Below are positions 12,861-24,376 of a DNA stretch of 64,000 nt, piece by piece. This stretch comes from Chamaea fasciata. Its lineage: Eukaryota > Chordata > Aves > Passeriformes > Sylviidae. The stretch's first letter is position 1; each line of letters starts with the position of its first letter. Below the pieces are notes generated by a model. It had not been told where the DNA came from. It saw only the letters and a program-made list of their open reading frames with translations, and did no database searches. The DNA lies in NCBI GenBank assembly GCA_029207755.1, contig JARCOQ010000004.1, positions 35,449,560 to 35,513,559 of the forward strand, read 5' to 3'. The position numbers and the translations under genes were made by a program.

Positions 12861-12878
12861 AAAAAAAAAAAAAAAAAA
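12861..12878. repeat. Poly-A, 18 bases
   Basis: Uninterrupted A run. No polyadenylation signal is visible just upstream, so I do not treat it as a retrocopy tail. Confidence 0.95.
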
Positions 12879-15800
12879 GACTGTAACGTGCACTTACACT
12901 CTGTATCATGATCCACATTAGTTTCTACTGTGGTAATTATGACAAGTAGTTTTGCTGCCGTGTTTCAGGACACGGCTTAAATTAAAATGCTATTTCCATG
13001 GTCCTAATATGCATGTTGGTTTTAACGGTTGAGTTAGTCACGTTTTTTGAGGAATGTTTTCTAAAGTTCTGTGCTCAGCAATGGAAGTATTTTAAATTAT
13101 TTTCTTCAGACGCTCTGGTAAAAGCTTTTATGCTGAAACACATGCATATTTTCTAACGCAGTCTTCTTTGTTTCACCACATGCAGAGCACTCAATAAATG
13201 CAAACTATTTGTTCCATCCCAGTAAAGGAATAATTCCCACAGGAAATGTAACATCCAGAGATGTATTCAGAGTATATTGCAGAGTATGGAAAGAAATCTG
13301 GTTTATGATGTCCCAGGTAAAAGAAAAGTGTCTTCAGGTCTTTTGCTTTAAACTTTATTGTAGATGGATTACTTTAAATTCCACCTGTATTATCTGGATG
13401 GTCATTCATATGATTAGTATGTCAAACATTACTGATTCTTTAAATTAACAAGATTAGCTACAGATATGGATTATATTGACATGATAAAAATGTTTATAAA
13501 GATTTTATAGGAAGAAAAACTCCCCAAAGAAATACTTTCCCAGGCTCCTTTAGTTTCCAAGTTGAGTGTGGACTGGGAGAAGGTTTCAAAGTGAATCATT
13601 ACTGTGAAATAAACAGGGTAAGTATGTTGTACTAAATCCATAAAAATCATCCTTTGAGGAACTCTGGTTATTATTTCACTTTTTAGCATAATTAATTTGG
13701 CTTCTTTGTTGTTTTAGTATGCCATACACCTCTTTTCTCCACCAAAACTACTATGAACATACAGCGAAAGAATTTTCTGCAAAATTTTCTGCCAAATACT
13801 TCTCAATTATGTATTGACACTATATATTTCATTAAATCATTGCCATAACACAGTCTTTCCCCTGTTTTCCTGCAGATGCTAAGTGAATTAAAAAACACGA
13901 CTGATAATAGGATCATCTCAGTAATTTTTGAAATAAGTACCCTAGAACCTCACACAGACTTCTCAGGACTTCTTTTTTCTTGCCTTTTTATTATTTTTCC
14001 TGGTTTTCCCTCTATAAACTTTAAGTCTGCTTTAAATTTATTGTAAAGCCCCTGGATTTAGCTTAATGATGTTTAAAGATTTGATTTAGTTTTGAGAATG
14101 TCTGTCGTCATTTTATTTTGTTTCTTTGAATTCCCCACTCTATTTTGCAGCTAAATGTTTTTTAACATTTTGCTATTTATATATCAAGAGTTCTCCTAGT
14201 CAGTAAGATAATTTGCAAGGAAATATTGCAGGTGGAAGGGAAGTAAAGTGAAAAGAAGTGTGAAAGGGAACACCAGCACTTTTAAAAAAATGTAATGCCA
14301 AAATTATTCCAACTCTTCCAATTATGTTCAAACAATTTTCGCTGCAAGAGGGGTTTAGTCCCCTACTCAATATTTAGTTCTTAATCTTCTCATTTTCACA
14401 ACATCTTGCAGAAATTGTGAAATTAATGAAATTGAAAACTGTGAGCCAACCCTCCACCTATATAGGGCACTGTCTGAGAACAATCAGAAAACAGTAATAA
14501 ACTTGGCAACTTTTGTCCATCACTGAAGTCCCAAAAAGGGAGTACTACAAAATCATTTTTTACTTAATTTGTAATTAATTGACAATGATTTTTTTTAAGA
14601 ATTAGTGTAATTTTATGTTCCTTTTGTTGTTCCTACATGTTTACTAAAACAGTAAAAAAATATTAGTAAGTAATATACACCCTTGCCTTTCAACTAATAT
14701 TCCTTCAATGCTCTGCAGCACAGACTTCTTATTAACTCACGGTCTTGCATTTATTCCAAGCCTGTAAATAAGTGACTTTGTCTAAAATCTACTACTTCTG
14801 CAGAGAGATAAGTATTTAATAGAAGAATAAGCCTCATTAAGGTTATACAGAAACCCATAAAAGCAGTAATTATTTTAAAATTTAATTATATTAGAGAAAA
14901 AGCAGAGCTAGGAAATGAGACAAAGGAATCAGTACTTTGGTCCTTTTTGGATAAGCCCAATGCCACTGAAAAGAAAGCTCTGCTTGTGATTCAACACCAA
15001 GTTTCCTCGCATTCTGTAAAGATAGATAGTTATTTCCCTCGCTCTGAGTTTTTAATCCTATTTTTTGCATTTTTCTCTGTACTTGGAGGTAATACCCTCT
15101 GTGTTTCATGATGCTGTCTTGGAAGTAAGCCACTTATGATGAAATAGGATGGAGTTCAGGCCTGACACTGTTCCTCCTCAAGAATTCTTTAACAACACTT
15201 CTCCAAACACTGAATGGCTTTCTGCACTGTTACCATTTCATATATTGATGGACATACAAGCTTCTTACTTGAAAGGCAAAGCAGCTTATTTTATTTTACA
15301 GCCATCTACTTCTTTCCCTATGTTCTACCATTTCTATAAGGTCCAATCCTGCAAGGGAGTCATCATTGTGTTAGTGTGATCACCTTTCTAACTAAACAGC
15401 CTGATTTCTGTAGCTATTAAAGCTGTTTTGGAACACTGACAAAATCATAAAGCTCTGGGCAACCTTGCAATCTTGTCCTTGCATTTTGCAGGACAGGACA
15501 CTCTGGGAAAAGGTCCCGATTCACTCACATTTCACATTAACAGGTGCGAGGCAAGGTTGAAAAACGTTGAGATGGAACTTTAAAAAGCAAAAAAAGTTCT
15601 GTGGTTTTGTGTTCTAGAAAGAATAGTGAACAAACCACACCAGAACTTCATTGGTATCGACTCAGCTACTCCAAGGACTGCTCTGCCCCATTATGCAGTT
15701 CCCTGTGGCCCTATTCAGAAAAGAACAATATTACAGGTGAGAGAACATTGAGAGCTCCAAAATTATGAACTACTGTGTTTGATTGTTCCTCAGTTTTCTT

Positions 15801-15923
15801 TTTAATCTGCTTTTTTTCCTCAGGGTTTATTTCCCTCCAGAACTTTTCCAAGAAAAATTATTATCCTCGTTTCTTTGGGGAGATTTTTATTTGTGTCAAA
15901 CAAACTTGTTTTCAAGGATTATT

Positions 15924-15942
15924 AAAAAAAAAAAAAAAAAAA
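15924..15942. repeat. Poly-A, 19 bases
   Basis: Uninterrupted A run in AT-rich DNA, with no polyadenylation signal or recognisable retroelement upstream. Confidence 0.95.
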
Positions 15943-16205
15943 TCAAACTACGCTAAGAGATAACAGTCACTGTGCAATTTTTGTCGACATGTGTTGTCTT
16001 TAATCAGTGCTTTCACATTCATCAGAAATAAATATCTGTTTACAATGCTGGGGGAATTAAAGCTCTGAAGAGATTGTTTTAGTTCTCTTTATTTATGATG
16101 ATTTGTTAGCTCTTGACTGGAGAAATTATTTTGTTGTTTACATTAATCTGTGGTAGCAGTATTAACTTCACATCATACATAAATATAATTATTGATCATT
16201 ACCAG

Positions 16206-16230
16206 CTGTAATTCAGTGTTAGAATTACAG
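16206..16230. other. Perfect 9-bp inverted repeat
   Basis: ctgtaattc and gaattacag form a hairpin with a 7-nt loop. The arms contain TAATT cores typical of homeodomain binding sites, so paired factor sites are as likely as an RNA structure. Confidence 0.6.
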
Positions 16231-17169
16231 ATTTACATAATTGTGCTATTACATGTAAACTTGAACTTCATATCTGGGGTCACAAATAACTGGAGGCAGT
16301 AGAAACAGAAAATTCTGATTATATGTCATTCATATTTTAATATATGCTGTTGCAATTTTGATCAGTGTTAATGTAAATATTTTTGTGTACTATAACAGCA
16401 ATGAGATGCTAATGGCTAGAAATTACAACAATATTGATCTAGCTAATAAAATGAAATGCATTAGTAAGAGAGAATATTTATTATCTCCTCCAAAAACTAC
16501 TATATATCATCTGCCCAAGGAAAATTTCCTCAATCAAAGATTGAGATGGGATTCTGGAAATGGTGTAAAGCTCTTCTCAAAAATCAATCACAGGTTATCT
16601 TGTTTTTTCTGCCTGCAGCTTTTTCACTGATAAAGCTTCACAGGGAGAAACAAGCTATATAAAGGGACTCACTTCTGTAATACATTCTCTACTTCTCATG
16701 TAATCTGCACATAAAAAGATCCTCTAGAAAGAACAGTCAAAATGATTGACCTTCTCCAAAAATCCCTCTACAGGCATTAGGGGAATGTGCATGCATATCC
16801 CTGCCTTACTGATTGCCTCAAGCAAAACCTGTGAACTTGGTGCTGCTCTTGGGCACAGTGGGATGACAGGCCTTACAAGACTTGCACCAGCTCTTCTTCT
16901 GGACTTGTCAGGTAGAGACAGCATAAAACCACACACTGAAAAGAGCTGGACTGCTGCACATTACAGGAATGATCTAGATAAGGAGAAAAGATGTCTTAAA
17001 ATAAAGGTTTGTGTAAGATTTGACATCATACATAGCTTCCCAAAATTCATCCTTTGTGAAAAAAACTACACAGAAAAATTTTAGTATCCCAAGCAACGGG
17101 AACAAGTTCTGTTCATCCACAGGGAGCTGTAAACTTCTCATTTCCTGTGCTTATGCAACACAACAGCTC

Positions 17170-17174
17170 AAGAT
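17170..17174. repeat. Target-site duplication, left copy
   Basis: aagat before the LTR, against aaggt after it (4 of 5 bases). Confidence 0.6.
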
Positions 17175-17712
17175 TGTCCTGGGTTGTAGCATAGGATGTG
17201 CACAAAGTATTCTATCACCATCTTCATGGACTGTTGAATCTAGGTGGGGCAGTGTTTTCCCAGACCCTCTCTCTCCGGGCCATTATCTTCTGTTAATGGC
17301 CCATCAAATGCCTTGCCCATGACTCACAGATAACTCCCTCCAGGAGCTCTCTCTGTTTAATGGGCCGTCAAGGACCCCCTGCATGACTCATCATCCCATT
17401 GTGAGATGCTCTGCCCAGGGTGAGGAGCCCAGCATTCTCACCTGGATATAATCTGGGATTTGGGACAGTACAGGGGGCTCTTACCCACTGGATTCCCAGA
17501 GTAACAGCTACCAGACCTTTCTACGGGATCATTGCATCAGGAAGACCACCTCATCTAGACTGCTTCCATCACTCTGTTCAGGTTGTATTCTGACTCTGTC
17601 AGTGGTCTTTTGTATTATCGCATTAATTTTATTTTACTTTCTTTCCTTTTTTCCAATTAAATTATATCTCTGACTTGGAGCCTCTCATTTGTTTTGCTTT
17701 CAAACCGCTACA
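17175..17712 (+). mobile_element. Solo LTR of an endogenous retrovirus
   Basis: A 538-bp element starting TGTCCTGGG and ending GCTACA, flanked by a diverged 5-bp duplication. A TATA-like box (ggatataat, 17444-17452) precedes a variant polyadenylation signal (AATTAAA, near 17655) by about 200 bp, giving the U3-R-U5 order expected of an LTR on the plus strand. The sequence matches in outline a songbird ERVL-like LTR type that I recognise from memory. No internal retroviral genes are adjacent, so it is solo. The element is moderately diverged and the TATA box has lost part of its canonical sequence. The open frame at 17020-17322 runs across its left edge and is not a gene. Confidence 0.82.
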
Positions 17713-17717
17713 AAGGT
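17713..17717. repeat. Target-site duplication, right copy
   Basis: aaggt directly after the LTR; partner of aagat on the left with one mismatch. Confidence 0.6.
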
Positions 17718-19042
17718 GAAAGTTCTCACAAAACTTAACCCATAGAAAAGCAGCACTAAACTTAAAAATCAGCTAAATTGAAATTAGTATTAAGAGAAAA
17801 ACTGAAAGTGAAAAACAGCTTTTGTAAAAATATTTTTTTACAAAATAAATTTATTTTTAACAATAGTTTAGAGAATTATTTGAGTATTATTTTGAAACAT
17901 CTTTTTTTTGTTGTTGTTTTTCATCTGATTATTCTACAGTTGAGTTAGTAATGCCACCTGGTAGCAGGAAAACAGTGAGAATTCATAATGTTGGAAAATT
18001 TCCTTTATTTCTTTGAGTGAATTACAAGTTAAAAAATAAAAAAAAACTTGTTTAGCTTTCTGGTTTAGGCTAGATAGTGGTGGCATTCATCCCAACACGG
18101 ATGCATTTGGCTAAGTGACATGGCAGTTATGCCTTGAAGATTACAGAAGTGCAGTCTACAAGTAGTTATGACTACATTTAACCATAGACCACAGAAAAGT
18201 TAATGCCAAGTGTGCAATGGGTTTTGTACAGGAATCTGACTGAGAAAATTTTACCAACTACTGCAGCTTGAGAAATATGAAAACTAACTAAAGCAAACTG
18301 CAATAAACTTGTAGTCATAGCTGTTGCTAATACAAGATATAGACAGTTTTAAAGTGTCCTGCATTTGAGAGAACAGCAAAGTTTTCTTACCAAACTGCAG
18401 CGGTGTTCTGAACTGTCAGACACTAACTTCACAGACAACACAGCACATAATTTGGAATTTATACAAGTAAATTAAAACCACATTGCTTTTGCTTTCCACA
18501 ATCTCTTTTGTTTTCTCCTCATTTGTTTTGCCTCCAAGTTCAATCTGATGGAAATGTCTTTAATCACGGGAGGTTGGATCATGGGCTGTACTAGATTTGT
18601 GTTTAGTACATCTGAAGTTAATGAGTTTGCACAAGAGGATTTCATTTCTTTCAGCTCACCATTACTCCAGCCTGAGTAAGCCTAGGTGTGAGTCATTAAG
18701 TTAATGTCAGGGCTCAGAATCTATGGGCTAGCCACAAATCTGAGTTTTGTAGCCTTAGTATAGTTCTGGAAAAGTACATTCTGATCAGGGTCATGCACTG
18801 GGGTATGACTCAGGCCCCTCAGTAGTTTGATCTCAGCTCAACTGTGGGTCATAAATTTGCATGAAAAGTCTTTACTAGATTTGTCCATATTTGTGGGTTG
18901 CACCAACTAGACTTTCGACCAAATCTTACATACTTTAGTAAGCAGAAACACTTTTGCCATTGCCAAAGAACAAGTTTCCAGCTAGAATGAATAATGAAAA
19001 TACAGGCAAACAATTTATGTGATATGTCTGCATAGAACTTTG
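17718..19042. other. Unique DNA, no gene seen
   Basis: AT-rich unique sequence with short A and T runs near 17828, 17902 and 18032. Nothing recognisable. Confidence 0.5.
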
Positions 19043-19456
19043 TGTCTCATGCAAACAAACAGGGTTAATTTGTGCAATAGCCAGAAGGGTCCATGGCAGG
19101 GACCTAGAGGTTATTCCCCCAGAGGGCTGGGGGAAGGAACTCTTCTGGGGAGAAGGGGTTTGTTCTGAATTACTGTAGTGTGGTCGAGGGAGCAGTTAGG
19201 TAGTGGTGTTTCTGTGTGAATCTTTCACTTTCTTGTACCCTCTGTCAGTATTGCAGTTGTACTGTTTGTTTCCTTATCTCATTGCTGTTTCCAGCACATT
19301 GCTCTTATCTCAACCCATAATCTTTGCCTTCTGAGCCTCCAATTCTCCCCTCTAGCCCAAGCAGGGCAGAGGGAGGGGGAGGCTTGGGAGCAGGAGAGCA
19401 GTGCATGGATTCAGTGGGAACACTGAATTGGAGAATGCCATTCCTAAACCACAACA
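19043..19456 (+). mobile_element. ERVL-like LTR, probably solo
   Basis: A GC-richer block ending ctaaaccacaaca, the typical 3' end of a common songbird ERVL-like LTR type, and starting near TGTCTCATGC. Characteristic internal blocks as I remember the family are the gggctgggggaaggaactc stretch near 19120 and ttatctcaacccataatct near 19305. The bases outside (ctttg and caatg) match at only three of five positions, so the left boundary is approximate or the duplication has decayed. An open frame at 19324-19524 runs from the LTR into the next repeat and is not a gene. Confidence 0.72.
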
Positions 19457-19465
19457 CAATGTTAT

Positions 19466-19557
19466 ATGACACTTGGAGATGTAGTTTAGCAGTATGGTGG
19501 TGCTGGGTTAACAGTTGGGCTTGATGACATTAGAGATCTTTTTCAAACTTAATTCTA
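19466..19557 (+). mobile_element. CR1 LINE 3' end, 5'-truncated
   Basis: The stretch with tggtgctgggttaacag, ttgggcttgatgacatta and gatctttttcaaactt, ending in a single ATTCTATG octamer, is the standard 3' untranslated end of avian CR1 retrotransposons. CR1 copies are usually truncated at the 5' end and lack poly-A, as here. It lies directly after an LTR, so either the LTR inserted into the CR1 or the two landed side by side. Confidence 0.88.
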
Positions 19558-21570
19558 TGGTTCCCTTTACAATAATAGTATCTGTTAAAAATACTGACTC
19601 ATGTACTAAAGAATCCCATCTACTTGTTCAGAAGCAGTCTCTTTGTAAAGGCAGTGACTTTAAAAAGAAAAATCAAATCTTTTCCAAAATAGGTTCCCTC
19701 CTTTTTTTTCCAAAACCGAAATTTTATAGGTACTGTTAAGGTTTAATTGAAGATAATTTAAAACAAAAGGACAATATTGAATTGAAAATATTTTGTGGCT
19801 TTGTCTTTTTATAACTGAAAAAAGAATTGTCAATCTGAAAGAGAGAAGGAAAAATGTACTGACCTTTCTCCAGAACAGAGGGAAAAATACCTCACAAGTG
19901 GTTTTGTGGGGTATTTTCAACCAGGTTTTTTGGTGTAACTTTATGTCTGGCTTTTTCCCCTAGGATCCATGAAAATGTGTGATGTGTAAGGAAAGTGAAA
20001 AATGCTCCATTTATGATACCTTTCAACCACTGGTTGCCCTTTTGCATAGAAAAATGACCAGGCATTAATGACAGTCCAGTATTGTCTGCTGTCAGGTGAC
20101 ACAGTGGGGTGCCCTATCTCCCCCCAACCTGCATCAAAAACTGATCTCTTGTTCCCTGGGGACTTCCCACTCTTTTCTTTTGCTCCATCTCTTCCCTCAC
20201 TACATCTTTCTTCATGTATTTCTTCTTTCTGTATCCCCTCCTTCTCTATGGGGAAAAGGCAGCAACAATTTACCCAATCTCTTTTTACTTCAGAGGTGCT
20301 ACACACCACTGTTTTGTTCAGGTTTTTTCCAAGCAAGCAAGAAGTTATTAAGGGAATTAATAAGAAGTTCATTAATTAAGAAGTTATTACATTTATGAAA
20401 AAATTTGAGATTCTGGCTTTGGCCATTTCTCTGGGTCATTTTATGTAGCTATATATAATATGATTCAGAAACACCAGTTTCAGACCTAGCACAGTGAGGA
20501 GAAGTTTCACAAAAATTAAAAATAATTAGATATAAAACCAAAATATTTAGAGAGTAGAGAAAAGAAACAAAACTAACAAGATGGAGAAACTGTATAATAG
20601 CTCACTATATTTAAAAAAAAGGTCAAACAAAGTGGATATTTTCTTCCTCTCTTTTTCTGTAGAGTTTGTCCAGACTCTACACCTTTCTGTAGAGCAATAG
20701 GTTCTGACTCAAACTCTCCTTAACCCAGAATACTGACGTACTTTTTTTTTTTTGCAGCAAACGGTGATTAGTCCAGTCACTGCTAACTTTATGCAAACAA
20801 CTTGCAGGACCTAAAACTGGTTGGACCAGTCTCTAAATGCAGTCGCTAAAACCAGGTTTTCCAAAGCAAAATATTGAGTATGTTTGTTGGGAGTAAAGAG
20901 TCAAAAGTGGAAGAATGCCAAGTAGGATGGAAGCAGCCTTGCAGTTGAGAATGCCAAGGCCTGGAGAATAACAGTGTGGGAAATCACATATTATTCCTAC
21001 TGCTGTTTATCCTCTGTCTGCTTTGAGAAGTAGAATTTCTATGTAGAGATAATATAGGTGTTTACAGAGACTTGGCGGCACTCTTACTGACAGGCTTGAT
21101 CTTCCGTCTTGGGAGAGAGATCAGAAAAACACAGAGGATAATCACAGTGTGGTGGTAAATTACACAGGCACAGGCCTTTGATAAACAGGTCTCAACAGCA
21201 GGCCTGACACCCTGCCTGGGATTGGACTGAGCCTAATGGTGCCTACATCCTTGTTTTGTGTTGTCTCTGCAGCCCACTGCTGTTTCAGGATCCTCCAGTC
21301 GGCAAGGTAATGAAATAACTTTATTCTTAGGACTTCAGCTGAGGTTTTTTCATTGTCCATAATCACGTGCATGTGGTGATTCACACAATGTTTGAGGGCA
21401 AGAACAGTACACATCAAGAAAGAATTTTCAGTAGGATAGATAGTTCATACACTACACAAAGACTGGAGAGGTCTGGCTTCTCCTGGTTTGATACCTATCA
21501 CTGTAGTCTTCGAGTGTCTCCCTATCGATTGGTTTTCATCCACTTCAGAGTTCTTTGTTTCAGCATTGTT
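19558..21570. other. Unique DNA, no gene seen
   Basis: No gene supported. The 143-codon minus frame at 19941-20372 and its plus-strand shadows come from a purine/pyrimidine-biased patch. A T13 run ends in GCAG near 20756 and resembles a splice acceptor without an evident exon. Confidence 0.45.
20338..20391. repeat. Short degenerate tandem repeat
   Basis: aagaagtt-attaa-type units occur three times in about 54 bp, with spacers rich in attaa. A local slippage product. Confidence 0.7.
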
Positions 21571-21748
21571 AAATACCAGCGTCTGAGATCAGGAACTCAA
21601 CTGCAGCACAAACAAACATCTGCCTGGGAAATGCAGTTTGATAACATATAGTCTTCCTCCAGGCAGATGTTTCCTAGGGTCCAAAATCCCAGTCTCCAGT
21701 ACTCATGGATGGTTGTAAGAGACAATATCTTCTGAGAAAATAAACATT
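21571..21748 (+). repeat. Inverted repeat, left arm (178 bp)
   Basis: By hand alignment this block is about 93% identical (13 mismatches in 178, nearly all transitions, no gaps) to the reverse complement of 23562-23739. The outer edges carry TTAA on both sides a few bases before similarity becomes continuous. Inside the arm, aaacatctgcctgg (21614-21627) and ccaggcagatgttt (21659-21672) form a perfect 14-bp secondary hairpin. I do not recognise the family. It could be the terminal repeat of a DNA transposon, one of two oppositely oriented copies of an unnamed repeat, or half of an inverted duplication. Confidence 0.9.
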
Positions 21749-23561
21749 ATAATATGTAGGCCCTTCAAGGATACAAATTGTAATTACATCCCTGTGAAGA
21801 CAGTCCACACAGTAACACTCTATGGGATGAGCAATAAACTGGAAAGGAACAATATCAGAATTGCTCCATTAGGTCTTAGTGAATGAGGCTGTATTTCAGT
21901 TATTGTGCAATTTCTAGTCCACCAGTAGGCTATGCTGCCCCTCTTGGAAGTATCTACAAGTCAGTATTAAGCTAACAACAGAAAATCAAATGGATGGAAT
22001 ATCTAATAAGCATAAATATTGCAAATATTCTAAATCCACTGCAGTTCAAGTGAACTGAGGCATCTGCTCATTTGCCATTTGCCCATACTGCCTCAGATCT
22101 ATGACTTTTGGATAATTTACCTGGGATAACTTCAAAAAATAGAATGCAATAGTTATTTCCAGACAACTAGTTCAGTGTGATATATGATATCAGATATATG
22201 AATCTTTGAATAGTTTTATCCAATAGATTGACAAGTTTGTACTTTGGAAAATTATTGAATAAACTCTAATGCAGTAAAATGAAAATGAAGGATAATGAAA
22301 ATAAGAATAATGAAAATTTTTAGACATGTTTCATTTTCTTAATAGTTGGTTTGCACGAGAGGAGTCTTATTTGGGTATGAACTGATTGCATGATATAGCT
22401 TAAGCCCTCTCAAAGAACACAAATTCAAACCTTCAAGAGGAAATTTTCTGCCTGAAAAAGAGTCTAAACCTGGGTTTATATTATAAATGCATCTGCTTAA
22501 ATTCTTACTTGAGAGGGATTTCCTGCACAGACAGGACTTTTGTGAAAAAGTTTTAAATTTCTGTCCTATTTCATAAGACACAGCCTCTTCCTTTATGTCA
22601 AAGACAGTGTAATAAGGCAAATTATTATTCCAGGTGTTCTGTTTTATATACAGTTTCAGCGTTATTAGGACAACATGTTGACTGCTCTTCTTTTCACTCA
22701 ATTGAGTAGTACAGCAAAGAAGACAGCATTAAAGTTGTTCAGTGATTTTCTAAAAACAAAAAATGAATGACGAAAACGGCCTGTATTGTCCCTGTCTCAA
22801 GCATGTTGAGTCTTAGATTGAAACAGAAAAGTAGAAACAGATATGATGGGATGATTTCACAATGGCTTTTGTGGAGTAAAAATATTAAACAGGAAATTAC
22901 ATCTACCTGTGTTCTTTTCACATCATGTCTAGGTCTGAAATGTGGATTGTTCTCTAGGATGGAAGCAAAATCTCTTAAACAGTTTATGAAAAGTCTTAGT
23001 GATGCAAATATGTTCCATATGTGTTCAAGTGTCTTCTTTGGGATTCATTCTCACTATCATTCACAATGCCATCGACTCCAGAACTGACTGTTCACGTTCA
23101 TCATGTAAATTGAAATAGTGGATCTAAATGGGGATGAATGGGACATATCCATATACTAACTCTAGATTCTTTTCTGCATTAATGTAAAATGCACGAAGTT
23201 CTATTCTTATGTGTGAGCACTTCACTTTTCAGCAGATGGCACTATATAGTACATCCTACTGTGCTTTGCACTTTGCTTAAAATACCCTTTTGCCAACTTG
23301 ACTTGGAAAACATGTTAAGTGTGACACAGAAAATCTTTGGATTATCTGCAAAAACAGGAAACATTTTGACCATGTTAAGGAGGAGTAGCACAAGGTTCCC
23401 ATCCCACCAGAGGTAGAAAATTCTAGTCCATAAAAAGTGTTTATTCTGCCATAAAAATATACTTTACAAATTTTTAGTCCTCTGCCTCTTTACAGAAGCT
23501 GTTGGCTGGAGTTGGACACAACAAGAATCACTTTTCTAATTCCTCACACGCTTACTTGAAG
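21749..23561. other. Spacer between the inverted repeats
   Basis: About 1.8 kb of AT-rich sequence with no transposase-like frame. The best frames (22339-22701, minus; 22767-23087, plus) show no catalytic motif or zinc finger I recognise. If the arms are transposon ends, this is a non-autonomous or decayed interior. Confidence 0.6.
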
Positions 23562-23739
23562 AATGTTTACTCTCTTAAAAGATATTGTCTCTTACAACCA
23601 TCCATGAGTACTGGAGACTGGGATTTTGGACTCTAGAAAACATCTACCTGGAGGAAGATTGCATATTGTCAAACTGCATTTCCCAGGCAGATGTTTGTTT
23701 GTGCTGCAGTTGAGTTCCTGATCTCAGACGCTGCTATTT
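23562..23739 (-). repeat. Inverted repeat, right arm (178 bp)
   Basis: Reverse-complement partner of 21571-21748. It keeps the secondary hairpin with one base changed (catctacctgg against ccaggcagatg). The flanks just beyond diverge completely on both sides, so the repeat unit has sharp limits. Confidence 0.9.
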
Positions 23740-24376
23740 AAATGCTCAGTGGAAAACTTTCTCAGCATGTACAATTACTCAGATTAGCACCACCATAATA
23801 AAGGAGGGTAATTTCAGGGTTTTGGATGTGGGGAACTTTGGAAGAAAAGCTCTAATTTATTCAAATACTTTCTGGGACTATGTAGCCCTCCATTCAAGAG
23901 AGTAATGCCAGAAAAGTAACAATATTTCTGAGTCATACCCTGCTTTCTTCTTTGTCAAGCATCTAGAAAGTGTGTGGATTACTAGGAGGTCCTCAGAAGT
24001 TTTTGAAGTCACCACACCAAGCCTTTGCCCGTGGTAGCTAAAATTAACTTAGGACCAAAATATGAAAGCACTAAGCCTTGAAGATTGGTGTGATTGTTTG
24101 GCTTCTTTATGGTTCAGAGATAAATGGGAAGAAAAAAAAGTGTTTGAATTCTGGTTGTAAGCAAAAGATTATCAGAACAGGTTTTGTTTGACTGCCATCC
24201 ACTAGAAATAACCTCAAGTTTTTCTCTGTTTTTCTATCTTCATTGCTGACTCACTCATTTACTATTAAGAAAATAGTTGAGAAAACGTATTTTACACATT
24301 TATTTACATCCTTTGGGTTCATAGACCTCTTGGCTGAATAGTTACAAACAGACTTAGAAGGAAAAAGTAACTATGG
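23740..24376. other. Unique DNA, no gene seen
   Basis: Nothing recognisable between the right inverted repeat and the next LTR. Confidence 0.5.

Larger units (their letters stand above)
12741..17169. other. Unique DNA with poly-A runs, no gene seen
   Basis: No gene. Holds pure A runs at 12861-12878 and 15924-15942, a hairpin at 16206-16230, and a conserved-looking stretch at about 15980-16260. Open frames at 16724-16936 (-) and 16746-17084 (+) overlap antisense and resemble nothing I know. Confidence 0.45.

Noticed and set aside
19941..20372. 143-codon open frame on the minus strand
   Set aside because: It runs through a purine/pyrimidine-biased patch, overlaps open frames on the other strand and contains no recognisable domain.
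20741..20760. T13-GCAG splice acceptor
   Set aside because: No open exon or donor follows at a sensible distance, and poly-T followed by GCAG is common in AT-rich DNA.
21571..21580. piggyBac-type TTAA target sites beside the inverted repeats
   Set aside because: TTAA is present near both outer edges, but the repeat ends do not start with the CCC/CCT typical of piggyBac, and TTAA is frequent in AT-rich DNA.
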